Assembly (NCBI GenBank): GCA_902581795.1
Contig: CACHPL010000001.1
Coordinates: 62,001-126,000 of the forward strand
DNA from: an uncultured Pelagibacteraceae bacterium
GTDB taxonomy: Bacteria > Pseudomonadota > Alphaproteobacteria > Pelagibacterales > Pelagibacteraceae
Reading direction: 5' to 3'
DNA: 64,000 nt
A program made the position numbers and the translations under genes. Below are positions 28,520 through 38,828 of this stretch, in pieces. A model generated the notes under the pieces. It worked only from the letters and a program-made list of their open reading frames with translations. It was not told where the DNA came from and did no database searches. Positions within the stretch are counted from its first letter, which is position 1. Every line of letters begins with the position of its first letter.

Positions 28520-29761
28520 ATGAAAAATACCTTTTTATCAGAAATGAGCTCAAGGGGTTTTCTCAACCAATGCACCGATATTGAAGGTCTAAAAAAAATT
28601 ACTGAAAAAAAGGCGATCAAAGCCTACATAGGTTTTGACAGTACAGCCTCAAGCCTACATGTGGGTAGCCTTATGCAAATCATGATTCTCAGACTTCTAC
28701 AAAAACATGGTCATCAACCAATAGTTTTGCTGGGTGGTGGAACAACTTTAATTGGAGATCCGTCTGGTAAAGACTCAACAAGAAAAATTTTAAAACATAA
28801 AGATATTAAAAAAAATATAATAGGTATAAAAAAAATTTTTGAAAAGTTGTTGACCTCAAAAAATAATAAAACAAAACCTATATTTGTAGATAATTTTAGT
28901 TGGTTAAGAAAACTAAAATATATTGATTTTCTGAGGGATGTAGGAAAGCATTTCACAATTAATAAAATGCTTACATTTGATAGTGTTAAGCTTCGATTAG
29001 AAAGAGAACAGTCATTAAGTTATATGGAATTTAACTACATGATATTGCAGGCTTATGATTTTTATGAACTTTTTAGAAAACACGATTGCATATTGCAAAT
29101 GGGTGGATCAGATCAGTGGGGTAATATTGTAAACGGAGTTGAACTTGTAAGAAGAATTATACAAAAAGACGCGTATGGTCTAACAACCCCGTTAATTACT
29201 TTATCATCGGGAGTCAAAATGGGTAAAACAGAAAAAGGCGCGGTATGGTTAGATAAAAAATTATTTTCTCCCTATGACTACTGGCAATTTTGGAGGAATA
29301 CAGCAGATGAAGATGTTAAAAAGTTTTTAAAATTCTTTACTGAAATAGAGGTAAATGAATTATCTAATATGATTGAAAAAGAAAAAGATATAAATAAACT
29401 TAAAATACTTTTAGCAAATGAGGCTACTAAAATCTTGCATGGATCAAAGGCATCAAAAGATAGCTCTGAAACTGCAATGGAAACATTTGTACAAGGTGGG
29501 TTGGGGAAAAATATACCTGAAAAGGTATTTGGAAAAAAAATTGTCTTACAAGGAATTAATATAATCGAATTCATTTTTAAAAATGGTTTAGTGCAATCAA
29601 AAAGTGAAGCTAGAAGAATTTTAAAGAATAATGGTATAAGATTAAATGACAATATTGTTTCTGATGAAAAAAAAATCGTAAATATAGAAGATGTGTCAGA
29701 TAAAAATTATATTAAATTATCTATAGGAAAAAAGAATCATCTAAAAGTTAAAATTACTTAG
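28520..29761 (+). CDS. tyrS: tyrosyl-tRNA synthetase
   Basis: This class I aminoacyl-tRNA synthetase charges tRNA-Tyr. The HIGH-type motif is HVGS at 47-50 and the KMSKS-type motif is KMGKT (GVKMGKTEKGAVW, near residue 233). An S4-like RNA-binding domain closes the protein (SKSEARRILKNNGIRLND near 357-374). The length of 413 residues is normal. Its 3' end overlaps the convergent AsmA-like gene by 8 bases. Confidence 0.97.
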   Translation: MKNTFLSEMSSRGFLNQCTDIEGLKKITEKKAIKAYIGFDSTASSLHVGSLMQIMILRLLQKHGHQPIVLLGGGTTLIGDPSGKDSTRKILKHKDIKKNIIGIKKIFEKLLTSKNNKTKPIFVDNFSWLRKLKYIDFLRDVGKHFTINKMLTFDSVKLRLEREQSLSYMEFNYMILQAYDFYELFRKHDCILQMGGSDQWGNIVNGVELVRRIIQKDAYGLTTPLITLSSGVKMGKTEKGAVWLDKKLFSPYDYWQFWRNTADEDVKKFLKFFTEIEVNELSNMIEKEKDINKLKILLANEATKILHGSKASKDSSETAMETFVQGGLGKNIPEKVFGKKIVLQGINIIEFIFKNGLVQSKSEARRILKNNGIRLNDNIVSDEKKIVNIEDVSDKNYIKLSIGKKNHLKVKIT

Positions 29762-31955
29762 AATTTTGTTTTCTCTTTGCAGCTTCCAAAGCTCTTGTAA
29801 TAAAACGAGGCGTAAGTGTTTTAACAGGATTAACAGATGTTTTAAGTTCGTCTGGTAAACCCTTTATTTTAAAACTCACGCCAAAAAGTCCCTCACCATC
29901 TTTCTTGCCAATTAAAATATTTCCAACTATAGGGATTTTAGATAGAAGTGTATTTAAAGTTTTTGCTGGAACTAAAGTTCCTCTCAAACTGACTAAGCCA
30001 CTTTCCTGCTCAATGTATCCGTCAATTAATATTGAAATTGATGGTCCAATCATAAAAATTTCATCTATTCTCATTGTCTTTCCATCATTTGAAAATTTAA
30101 TTACAAGAGTATCAAAACTTATCCCTTCTCCTTTCAAGGTGTCAGTCAAACCCTGAAAGTCGGCTAGTGTTAATAACTTTGCAAACGCTGGTGCTTCAAT
30201 TAATTTAAAATCATTTATTTTTAAAACAGATTTTGAAATTTTGTTATCAAAGCGTGATTCATAAATCAAGTTTCCGTGGTTTAAGCCATTAAAAAATTTA
30301 TAGCTATTTATCAATGGTTTAGCCTCATCAGAATGTACTTCCAAAATTTTAAAATTAGAATTTTTTTCTTTACTTAAAGCAATATCTAAATACTTATTTT
30401 CTTCAAATTCACTCTTGGCGGATATTTTTTCAAATTTTCCCTTTTTAATATCGCCTATAAGTCTGAATTTTTTAAGCGGAAGATCTGTATCAGTTAATAC
30501 CTTATCAAGATTAATTTCAATTTCTTTAGAAATATTTTTTAAAAAATTATTCTTACCTGTTTTAGCTAATTCTTTAGCTAAAAGTTTTGCATCAAAAATA
30601 TCTCCTTTGATCAGTATTTTATTTTTTTTTAAATTTAAAATTGAAAAATTATTATTAATATTTCCTTTAACAGATGTCTGTACATTAACCTCTTTAAAAT
30701 TAGTTAAGTCGAGATCTTTATTTAAAGTCAAACTCTTAATCTCAAAAAAATCATCGTTAATCTCATACTGGATTTTTGGAAAAACAATTTCTTTATTCTT
30801 TTTTTGATTGTATTGTCCAGTTAAAATTGAATTTCCCGCTTCAAAAGAGTAATTAATTATTGGTATCTTTATTGGATTTTTTCCTTCAACTAAAAAACTT
30901 GTAAAGTTTTTCTGATCTTTTGAGAGATCAAACCTAAAAAAATCTTCGGAAGTTTTAATATAGGATATTAATTTAAAAGTAGTATTTGTGTTTTTATGAC
31001 TAATATCTATAATAGTATCTTTGATGTGAATATTATTTATATTTTCTTTCAAAAGATTGCTATTAATTTCCTTTATTAAACCTGTAGTAAGCTCACTTAT
31101 TTCTGCTTTAATGTTGAATGTTTTTTTTGTAATAGCCAAAGTCTTATCAAGCTTAAATTTAAAATTAGAATTGGCTTCGGCTATTAATTTTTCAAATATA
31201 AAATTTTCAAAATTTATATCAGTTAAAGAAAAAAAATTTTTTATATTGGTTCCGCTTGTATCTATTTTTGTTGAAATATTTCCATTTATTTGGTGGCCGT
31301 TATTATTTTTATATTCAATTTTACTATCAAAAATTTTCAAGTCTTGAAAATTTGCTTCTAGTTTATCTATTTTTAATAGTTGACTCCTATAGTCAAAAAA
31401 AAGATTTATATCTCTAACTATATATTTGTTTTTAATATCAATTACAGTATTCCTCATGTTGCCTTTAATGTAAGATTCATTTGTTAGTTCTAAATTTTTA
31501 TCAAATTTTAATTCTGAATTAACTTTAAACTGGGATTCTTTAACATTGTTTAATAAAATAGTTTTTAGATTTCCTGGTTTAGATCTGACAATTATCGGTT
31601 TGATTGATTTAAAATCAACATATTTTGTATCAACAATTATTTTATTAATTCCATTGTTATTTTTTATTATTGAAAATAAATTTATGTCTGCTTTTAAAGA
31701 CTCGAGTGGTATTACACTTTCATAATAATTTAATTCTGGTTTACTCAGATTGATATAAATACTTAGTTTTTTGACATCTAATGAGACTCTAACTTTATCA
31801 AATTTTAAATCTATATTTTCATCATTTTTTTTTATAATTTCATTAATTGTTTTATTAAATCTACTGGTTTCGTATCCAAAAAAAGTTAGATAAATAATTG
31901 CTAGAGTTATTGTTAGAATAAAAAAAGAAAATAAATAAATAAATAATTTTTTCAT
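29754..31955 (-). CDS. AsmA-like protein (AsmA-like C-terminal domain, DUF3971-type)
   Basis: This 733-residue protein has a single N-terminal membrane anchor (about 4-27) and a long periplasmic beta-rich body. The C-terminal 150 residues match the AsmA-like C-terminal domain (GEGISFDTLVIKFSNDGKT, then LVSLRGTLVPAKTLNTLLSKIP and GVSFKIKGLPDELKTSVNP). Relatives of the YhdP/AsmA/TamB group move phospholipids to the outer membrane. It is directly downstream of prfB (stop/start adjacent), in the mrcA-prfB-asmA unit. Confidence 0.85.
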   Translation of the reverse strand: MKKLFIYLFSFFILTITLAIIYLTFFGYETSRFNKTINEIIKKNDENIDLKFDKVRVSLDVKKLSIYINLSKPELNYYESVIPLESLKADINLFSIIKNNNGINKIIVDTKYVDFKSIKPIIVRSKPGNLKTILLNNVKESQFKVNSELKFDKNLELTNESYIKGNMRNTVIDIKNKYIVRDINLFFDYRSQLLKIDKLEANFQDLKIFDSKIEYKNNNGHQINGNISTKIDTSGTNIKNFFSLTDINFENFIFEKLIAEANSNFKFKLDKTLAITKKTFNIKAEISELTTGLIKEINSNLLKENINNIHIKDTIIDISHKNTNTTFKLISYIKTSEDFFRFDLSKDQKNFTSFLVEGKNPIKIPIINYSFEAGNSILTGQYNQKKNKEIVFPKIQYEINDDFFEIKSLTLNKDLDLTNFKEVNVQTSVKGNINNNFSILNLKKNKILIKGDIFDAKLLAKELAKTGKNNFLKNISKEIEINLDKVLTDTDLPLKKFRLIGDIKKGKFEKISAKSEFEENKYLDIALSKEKNSNFKILEVHSDEAKPLINSYKFFNGLNHGNLIYESRFDNKISKSVLKINDFKLIEAPAFAKLLTLADFQGLTDTLKGEGISFDTLVIKFSNDGKTMRIDEIFMIGPSISILIDGYIEQESGLVSLRGTLVPAKTLNTLLSKIPIVGNILIGKKDGEGLFGVSFKIKGLPDELKTSVNPVKTLTPRFITRALEAAKRKQNSK

Positions 31956-33051
31956 TTAATTTTTTTTTCCAAATATTGCTCCTTCGATAAACTCATCTAT
32001 ATCGCCATTTAATACCTTGTCTGGATTGGTATTTTCAATATTATATCTCAAATCTTTAACAAGCCTGTATGGTTGAAGAACGTAAGATCTTATTTGGTGG
32101 CCCCAGCCAATATCTTTTTTTGAATCAACCTGGCTCTTATTCTTTTCTTCTCTTTTCTGCAACTCATGTTCATACAATCTTGCTTTTAACATTCTGTAAC
32201 ATGTTTCTTTATTTTTATGCTGAGATCTCTCGTTTTGACATTGAACTACTATTTTGCTTGGTAAATGAGTAATTCTGACTGCGCTATCAGTCGTATTCAC
32301 ATGTTGTCCACCTGCTCCGCTAGATCTGTAAGTATCAATCCTCAGATCTTTTTCATCTAAAATAATGTCTATACTGTCATCAACACATGGATACACCCAA
32401 ATGCTAGCAAAGCTCGTGTGTCTCCTTGCACCCGAGTCAAAAGGTGATATTCTAACCAATCTATGTACACCGGACTCCTTTTTCATTAAACCATAAAGAT
32501 TATCCCCTGAAACTTTTAGAGTAGATGATTTTATGCCAGCTTCCTCTCCTTTATGTTCACTTATCATATGATATTTAAACTTTCTCTTATCAAACCACTT
32601 CAAATACATTCTTCTTAACATTTCAGCCCAGTCTTGACTCTCGGTCCCTCCAGCTCCGGCATGAATTTCAACATAAATATCAAGATTATCATTTTCACCT
32701 GATAAGAAGCATTTAATTTCGTATATTTTTATCTCATTTAGGATTTTAATTATTTTTTTTGAACAATCTTCAAGTGTGTCAATATCGTTTTCCTCTAATG
32801 CTAAATTATTCAAATCTTTTAAATTATTTAAATCTTTTGAAGTATTTTGGTGAAAATTAAATATACTTTCTAAAAAATTTTTTTCTCTTACTATTTTTTT
32901 TGATTTATTTCCGTCTTTCCAAAAGTCTTTTTTTAGAGTTTCTTCTTCAAGTTTGGAAATTTTATCTTGTACTTTATTTTGATCAAAGATACCCCCTAAT
33001 ATTTGATAAAGAATTTTCAGATGATTTAATATTTTTATCAAAATCAGTCAT
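31956..33051 (-). CDS. prfB: peptide chain release factor 2, made by programmed +1 frameshift
   Basis: RF2 ends translation at UGA and UAA. The gene starts at ATG 33051, whose A is shared with the last base of the mrcA stop (TAATG), reads 22 codons (MTDFDKNIKSSENSLSNIRG YL), and then meets an in-frame TGA at 32985-32983. A +1 shift there enters the main frame at GAT (32984-32982) and gives a 364-residue protein. Signatures are SPF at about 202-204 (codon recognition) and GGQ at about 247-249 (peptide release). Calling the gene from the downstream frame alone would lose the true N-terminus. Confidence 0.95.
32983..32997 (-). promoter_or_regulatory. prfB programmed +1 frameshift site
   Basis: The minus strand reads AGGGGGTATCTTTGA: an internal Shine-Dalgarno-like AGGGGG, three bases, then the slippery CTT followed by the in-frame TGA. 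This is the arrangement known from Escherichia coli prfB, where low RF2 lets the ribosome slip and make more RF2. The base after the stop is T here, whereas E. coli has C. Confidence 0.93.
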
Positions 33052-35396
33052 TAATAAAACTTTCTAAATTTTTTTAAAATATCATTTCCTTGCCCCAATG
33101 ATAAATTATTTAATTTTATTTCCTCTTTAGTGCTTTCTTTAAATGACTCAGAAATAACTTTAGATTGTGAAAAAGTAGATACTTCGCCTGTATCATAATT
33201 TACTGGAAAGAAATAAAGACTTTCTGGAATTGAAAATGGTTTCATATCTTCTCTATATATAGCAGTTTCAACAAACTTTTTAAATATTGGTAATGCAGCC
33301 TTTGCCCCAGTCTCAAATTTTCCTAGTGTTTTTGGTTCATCAAAGCCAATGTAAACACCTATGACTAGATTTGATGAAAAGCCAATAAACCATGCATCAA
33401 GGTTTTCGTTGGTTGTGCCGGTTTTTCCCGCAAGTGGTACGTTCAAATTTCTAAGTCTCTTACCAGTGCCCCTCTGTACAACTCCCTCTAACATTGAAGT
33501 TATCTGGTATGCTGTCTCTTTGCTTATAGTTTGTTTTTCGTTGTTGACGATGTTCGGAGAAAATTTATCATCTTTACTTAAAATATCGCATCCCTTGCAT
33601 AATCTGCTTTCGGAATTATAAATAGTTTTTCCTCTTCTATCCTGAATTCTATTAATTAATATAGGTTTTATTTTTTTTCCTCCATTTGCAAAAGCGCAGT
33701 AAGCGCTTGTTAATTTTAAAAGTGTTGTTTCATTAGATCCCAATGATACAGATAAGAGTTTCGGAACTTCATCATAGATATCTAAATCCTTTGAAATTTT
33801 TGATATTTTCTCAAAACCCAAACTTTGAGCTATTCTAACTGTCATTAAATTTCTAGATTTTTCAATTCCTTTTCTCAATGTAGATGGTCCATAAAATTTC
33901 TTACCATAGTTTTCGGGTTTCCAATTTTTTAAACCAACTCCTTGTTCACTAACAAAAGGAGCGTCAAGTATAAGTGAATTTGGTAAAAAACCATTCTCTA
34001 AAGCAGCCGCATATACAATTGGTTTAAATGCCGAACCAGGTTGTCTTTTGGCTTGGGTAACTCTATTAAATTCACTTGATTCAAAACTATATCCGCCAAC
34101 TAAAGCTTTTACCTTGCCATTATAAGGATTCATTACCACTATTCCTCCGTTTACTTTAGGCATTTGCTTGAGTGCCCAACTATTGTCGACTTTTTTAACA
34201 AATATTAAATCACCAATATTAAAAAGATCATTAAAATTTTTACTTCTTGTCCATTCAAGTTTATTAAAAAATAGATTTTCGACTGTTTCTTTTTGAATTA
34301 TTTTTATTTTTAAAATAGTGGCCTCAATTTCAATTACCTCAGCAATTTCCCAGTTTAAAGTTTTATCTAAATTGATGTTTTTAACTTTATTTTTCCAGTT
34401 CTCATCTGATTTAGTATTTCCTATTACTCCTCTCCAGCCATGGCGTCTATCGTATTGTTCTATACCAAATCTTAAAGCTTCAAGAGCTGCAATTTGATAT
34501 TTATTATTTAAAGGGGTAGCTATAGAAAGGCCCTCTGAATAAAGTTTTTCAAAACCATAATCTGTTTTAACAATTCTTCTCACTTCTTCGGTGAAAGATT
34601 GTGCTTCTTTTATTAAAAATATCTCTCTATTATTTAAAACTATTTTTTCATTTAAAAATTTTTGAAATTCATCGTTTGAGATGTAGCCATTTTCATTAAG
34701 ATTGTTTAAAACCATATTCCTTCTAGTTGTAGCTAGTTCAATAGATCTATATGGATTATATTTGCTTGGTGCTTTTGGTAGTGCCGCTAAGAGCGCAGCT
34801 TCATTATAATTGAGTTCTTTTACCGACTTATTAAAATACTCCAAACTAGCAGATGCTACGCCATAAGTACCCTTACCAAGATAAATTTCGTTGAGGTATA
34901 ATTCAAGAATCCTTGTTTTTTCATAGGCTTTTTCTATCCTAAATGCCAATATAGCTTCTTTAATTTTTCTTTTTAAAGAGACCTCGTTTGTTAAAAGAAA
35001 ATTTTTTGCTACCTGTTGTGTAATAGTTGACGCTCCCTCCAGTCTTTTGTCTAACAAAATATTTCTAATATTTTTAATTAAAGCCCTAGTAACACCTCTT
35101 GCATCTACTCCTGGGTGTTCAAAAAAGTTCTTATCTTCTGCAGAAAGAAATGCATTGATTACTTTTTCGGGAATTGCATCGTACGGAATGAATAATCTTT
35201 TTTCTATTGAATATTCACCTATTAATTGTCCGCTTTCTGAGTAAACTCTACTCAAAACCGAAGGTTCGTATTTAGATAATTTTTTGTAGTCTGGAAGATC
35301 GTGTGAAAAGTACCAAAAAGCCGAGAAAATTAAAAAAAGTCCAACGATTATTATCGAAACAATTATTCGTAGAGTATAGTTAAGTGTTTTTGTCAT
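33051..35396 (-). CDS. mrcA: penicillin-binding protein 1A (bifunctional transglycosylase/transpeptidase)
   Basis: This inner-membrane enzyme polymerises and cross-links peptidoglycan. A signal anchor covers residues 8-30. The GT51 transglycosylase has its catalytic E87 (SAEDKNFFEHPG) and the EGASTITQQVAKNFLL motif near 120-135. The transpeptidase has S455xxK458 (GSAFK), SRN at 514-516 and KTGT near 665. An OB-like insert lies between them. The length of 781 residues is typical. Its last base overlaps the prfB start. Confidence 0.95.
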   Translation of the reverse strand: MTKTLNYTLRIIVSIIIVGLFLIFSAFWYFSHDLPDYKKLSKYEPSVLSRVYSESGQLIGEYSIEKRLFIPYDAIPEKVINAFLSAEDKNFFEHPGVDARGVTRALIKNIRNILLDKRLEGASTITQQVAKNFLLTNEVSLKRKIKEAILAFRIEKAYEKTRILELYLNEIYLGKGTYGVASASLEYFNKSVKELNYNEAALLAALPKAPSKYNPYRSIELATTRRNMVLNNLNENGYISNDEFQKFLNEKIVLNNREIFLIKEAQSFTEEVRRIVKTDYGFEKLYSEGLSIATPLNNKYQIAALEALRFGIEQYDRRHGWRGVIGNTKSDENWKNKVKNINLDKTLNWEIAEVIEIEATILKIKIIQKETVENLFFNKLEWTRSKNFNDLFNIGDLIFVKKVDNSWALKQMPKVNGGIVVMNPYNGKVKALVGGYSFESSEFNRVTQAKRQPGSAFKPIVYAAALENGFLPNSLILDAPFVSEQGVGLKNWKPENYGKKFYGPSTLRKGIEKSRNLMTVRIAQSLGFEKISKISKDLDIYDEVPKLLSVSLGSNETTLLKLTSAYCAFANGGKKIKPILINRIQDRRGKTIYNSESRLCKGCDILSKDDKFSPNIVNNEKQTISKETAYQITSMLEGVVQRGTGKRLRNLNVPLAGKTGTTNENLDAWFIGFSSNLVIGVYIGFDEPKTLGKFETGAKAALPIFKKFVETAIYREDMKPFSIPESLYFFPVNYDTGEVSTFSQSKVISESFKESTKEEIKLNNLSLGQGNDILKKFRKFY

Positions 35397-35561
35397 TTTG
35401 CTTACTTTAATTAAATAAATCCCTAATTTTGGCTATCTTAAGGCAATAACAAACTTCTAAAAACTGTTATTTTGTATAAAAAAATGTATAATAAATGAAA
35501 TGAGTAAAAATTTAAAAAATATTTTATTAAAATCAACTTTTATGAACAAGTTTTATATATC

Positions 35562-37379
35562 ATGGAAAAAAATTTATACATTGATGCTTCGCATCCGGAC
35601 GAAACGAGAATTGTACTTAAATCAGGGTCAAAAATCGAAGAATACGAATCTGAAATTAGAGACAATCTAAACTTAAAAAGTAATATTTACTTAGGAAAAA
35701 TTAGTAGGGTTGAACCCTCACTTCAAGCGGCATTTGTAAATTTTGGCAGAGAAAGGCACGGGTTTTTAGCCTTTAACGATATACAATCTGACTATTATCA
35801 AATTCCAGTAGAGGATAAGGAGCATTTACAAAAAGCCGAAGAAAAAATAAGGGAAGACTTAAAAGAAGATACTGAAAATACCGATACGAAATCAGATTTC
35901 TCCTCAGAAAGTCAAAATAACAGCAATGGAAAAATTGTAGATGAAAACAATAATAAAGATTTAGAGGAAAATAAATCTGAAAAGATGCGAGAAAAACTTA
36001 GAAGCAGATATGGAGTTAGGAGGTATAGAATTCAAGAAGTAATTAGACCTGGTCAGGTTATATTAGTTCAAGTCGCTAAAGAGGAAAGAGGTCAAAAAGG
36101 AGCCGCCTTAACAACTTTTATTTCATTGGCTGGAAAATACATAGTACTGATGCCAAATACTGCAAAAGGAGGTGGGATATCAAGAAAAATATTTAATTAT
36201 GAAGATAGAAATAAAGTTAGAGAAATTTTAAAAAATATTGAAATACCAAAAAATATGGGTTTGATAGTAAGAACAGCGGGAGCAAGGAAAACTAAAAATG
36301 AGATAGCAAACGATTTAGAAAATACTATAGGTGTATGGGAAAAAATAAAAAATAATGCAATAAATTCTACCGCTCCAGTTTTAATTCACGAGGAAGGAGA
36401 TATTATCAAAAGAGCCCTAAGAGATATTTACGATAATGATACTAGATATGTGTATGTGGAAGGAAATGACGGTTATCAAAAAGCGAAGCTATTAATGAAA
36501 CAATATATGCCTAGAAACTCAAAATATGTTAAAAAATATAGGGGAAAAATTCCATTATTTCACAGTGAAAACATAGAAAAAGAACTTAATAAAATTTTTG
36601 AGCCTACTGTGAAACTTAAATCTGGTGGTTACTTAGTAATTAATCCAACAGAGGCACTGGTTGCTATAGATATAAACTCAGGTCAATCGACCAAACAACT
36701 TAACATAGAAAAAACAGCTTTAAATACAAATGTCGAGGCTGCAGAAGAAATTGCAAGACAAATTAAAATCAGGGATCTATCTGGGCTTATTGTAATAGAC
36801 TTTATTGATATGATGAACTTTCACAATAAAAAAACTGTTGAAAGGAAAATAAGGGAAAAGCTTAAATTAGATAGGGCAAGAATTCAGGTTGGTAGAATTA
36901 GTAATTTTGGCCTATTAGAAATGACAAGACAAAGACTTAAAGAAAGTTCGATAAAATGGGAAACAAATTTATCTTTAGAGTCATTTTCGCAAAAAATTGT
37001 AAAAAAAATAGAAATGTTTGCGTTTTCTGATAAAACAAAAATTATTCAAGCTTTTGTTCCTGATAAAGTTTCTACTTACTTAAATTTGTTTTTAAAAAAA
37101 GAAATTGCTTTTTTTCAAAAGAAATATAAATTTAAAATAACTATTTCTGCTGATGATAGTTTGATTATACCAGAGTATAAAATACATCTATTTAATAAAA
37201 ATAAAAAACTTATTGATAAAATAGAAAGTTATAAAACGATTACCAAACAAAATATAATTGATTTAAGTGCTAAAAATAAAAAAAAATTCTCAAATTTTGA
37301 AGATAAGAAAAAATTTAAGAAATCTAATGAAGTAAAAGAAAAAATACTTTGGAGAAGAAGAAAGTCTAGATCAAATTAG
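35562..37379 (+). CDS. rne: ribonuclease E/G family endoribonuclease
   Basis: This enzyme initiates mRNA decay and processes rRNA. An S1 RNA-binding domain covers about 35-195 with an unusual acidic, low-complexity insertion at about 82-145. The DNase I-like catalytic core has the metal-binding aspartates D370 (VAIDINSG) and D413 (IVIDFIDM). The zinc-link CPxC motif normally found after LLEMTRQRL is not visible: the chain continues [15 protein letters not shown]. At 605 residues it lacks the long scaffold tail of typical RNase E, ending in a short lysine-rich tail. RNase G is an alternative name. Confidence 0.9.
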   Translation: MEKNLYIDASHPDETRIVLKSGSKIEEYESEIRDNLNLKSNIYLGKISRVEPSLQAAFVNFGRERHGFLAFNDIQSDYYQIPVEDKEHLQKAEEKIREDLKEDTENTDTKSDFSSESQNNSNGKIVDENNNKDLEENKSEKMREKLRSRYGVRRYRIQEVIRPGQVILVQVAKEERGQKGAALTTFISLAGKYIVLMPNTAKGGGISRKIFNYEDRNKVREILKNIEIPKNMGLIVRTAGARKTKNEIANDLENTIGVWEKIKNNAINSTAPVLIHEEGDIIKRALRDIYDNDTRYVYVEGNDGYQKAKLLMKQYMPRNSKYVKKYRGKIPLFHSENIEKELNKIFEPTVKLKSGGYLVINPTEALVAIDINSGQSTKQLNIEKTALNTNVEAAEEIARQIKIRDLSGLIVIDFIDMMNFHNKKTVERKIREKLKLDRARIQVGRISNFGLLEMTRQRLKESSIKWETNLSLESFSQKIVKKIEMFAFSDKTKIIQAFVPDKVSTYLNLFLKKEIAFFQKKYKFKITISADDSLIIPEYKIHLFNKNKKLIDKIESYKTITKQNIIDLSAKNKKKFSNFEDKKKFKKSNEVKEKILWRRRKSRSN

Positions 37380-38144
37380 ACCTTTTACAGGGCTGCTTGC
37401 AGATGCAAAATTTTGCAATTTAATTCTTCCGGCCAAATAAGACTCTCTTCCAGCAATAACAGCATGTTTCATAGATCTTGCCATTAAAATCGGATTTGTA
37501 GCTTTTGCTATTGCGGTGTTAATAAGAACACCATCACAACCTAGTTCCATTGCTATTGCTGCGTCCGAAGCAGTACCTATGCCAGCGTCAACGATAACCG
37601 GAACTTTAATTTTATTAATTATAATAGATAAATTAAGTTTATTTTTTATTCCCCTTCCCGAACCAATTGGCGAAGCTAGAGGCATAATTGCTGAAGCTCC
37701 TAAATCTTCAAGTTTTTTTGCAATTATTGGATCGTCTGACGAATACACCATTACCTCAAAACCCTCTTTAACTAAAATTTCTGTTGCTTTTAAAGTTTCA
37801 ATCATATTTGGGTATAATGTTTTTTTGTCTCCGAGAACTTCAAGTTTTACAAGTTTCCATCCGCCCATCTCTCTTGCCAAACGTAAAGTTCTGAGAGAAT
37901 CTTTTGCTGTAAAACATCCGGCTGTATTCGGAAGATAAATAATTTTTTTTGGATCCAAGTAATCCATCAAAACAGGTTTTTTTTTATCAAGAATATTTAC
38001 TCTTCTTACAGCAACTGTAACTATATCTGCTCCTGAAGCTTTTACTGCTTCTGCAGTTTGTTTAAAATTTTTATATTTACCTGTACCAACAATTAAACGA
38101 GATTTAATTAAACGCTTTCCTATTTTAAAATTATCTTTTTTCAT
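37371..38144 (-). CDS. thiG: thiazole synthase
   Basis: ThiG makes the thiazole phosphate of thiamine from deoxyxylulose phosphate, dehydroglycine and ThiS thiocarboxylate. The TIM-barrel core shows [14 protein letters not shown] near residues 97-110 (Schiff-base lysine region), VMVYSSDDP near 130, and [32 protein letters not shown] near 182-213. The length of 257 residues is normal. It directly abuts thiS. Its 3' end overlaps rne by 9 bases, convergently. Confidence 0.96.
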   Translation of the reverse strand: MKKDNFKIGKRLIKSRLIVGTGKYKNFKQTAEAVKASGADIVTVAVRRVNILDKKKPVLMDYLDPKKIIYLPNTAGCFTAKDSLRTLRLAREMGGWKLVKLEVLGDKKTLYPNMIETLKATEILVKEGFEVMVYSSDDPIIAKKLEDLGASAIMPLASPIGSGRGIKNKLNLSIIINKIKVPVIVDAGIGTASDAAIAMELGCDGVLINTAIAKATNPILMARSMKHAVIAGRESYLAGRIKLQNFASASSPVKGLI

Positions 38145-38348
38145 TTATCCACCGCCAATAAACTGGACAATTTCAATCTTATCCATGTTCTTAATCTTCC
38201 TCGTCTTGTAAAGTTTTTTTGGTAAAATGGTACCGTTTAATTCTATAGCTATTTTATTTTCTTTTAATTTGTATTTCTTAAGCAAGCTTTTAATGCTCAA
38301 ATTGGTCTGAATTTTTAATTTTTTTCCATTTAATTGTATTTTTGCCAT
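38145..38348 (-). CDS. thiS: ThiS sulfur carrier protein
   Basis: This 67-residue ubiquitin-like protein carries sulfur as a C-terminal thiocarboxylate for ThiG. The chain ends in the required diglycine (FIGGG, with one extra glycine). It overlaps nothing and lies one base before thiG. No thiF, thiE, thiO or thiC gene is nearby. Confidence 0.9.
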   Translation of the reverse strand: MAKIQLNGKKLKIQTNLSIKSLLKKYKLKENKIAIELNGTILPKKLYKTRKIKNMDKIEIVQFIGGG

Positions 38349-38381
38349 AATTGAGATATTTTTAATTTTTATTATATCAAA

Positions 38382-38828
38382 ATGACTAAAAAAATCCTTG
38401 TTATAAATGGCCCCAATTTAAACTTGTTAGGAACAAGAGAAAAAGAAAAATATGGAAGTGTTTCTCTTGTAGATATTCAAAAGAAATGTGAGATTTATTC
38501 AAAAAAAATTGATGTAGATGTGGAGTTTAAGCAATCAAATGTTGAAGGGGAAATAGTAAATTTCATTCAAGATGCAAGAGAAAAATATGATGGAATTATT
38601 ATAAATGCTGGCGGTTATACGCATACTTCGGTAGCAATACTAGATGCTCTGTTGGCAATTAAAAAACCTACTATTGAGTTGCATATTACAAATATTTACA
38701 AAAGAGAGGATTTCAGGCATAAGTCTTTAATAAGCAAAGCAGCTGATGGTATAATTTGTGGGTTGGGAATAAATGGATATATTTTTGCTCTAGATGGAAT
38801 TAAAAAAATTATAAATAATGAAAATTGA
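38382..38828 (+). CDS. aroQ: type II 3-dehydroquinate dehydratase
   Basis: This shikimate-pathway enzyme converts 3-dehydroquinate to 3-dehydroshikimate. The motif NGPNLNLLGTREKEKYG at residues 9-25 contains the catalytic tyrosine and arginine, and NAGGYTHTSVAI near 76-87 and ELHITNIYKREDFRHKS near 100-116 (catalytic histidine) follow. The length of 148 residues is normal. It overlaps accB by 11 bases; aroQ-accB-accC is a common proteobacterial order. Confidence 0.97.
   Translation: MTKKILVINGPNLNLLGTREKEKYGSVSLVDIQKKCEIYSKKIDVDVEFKQSNVEGEIVNFIQDAREKYDGIIINAGGYTHTSVAILDALLAIKKPTIELHITNIYKREDFRHKSLISKAADGIICGLGINGYIFALDGIKKIINNEN

Noticed and set aside
31956-33041. prfB as a simple frame starting at 33041
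   Set aside because: The start codon and first residues do not fit RF2; the upstream ATG plus frameshift explains the conserved RGYLD junction.
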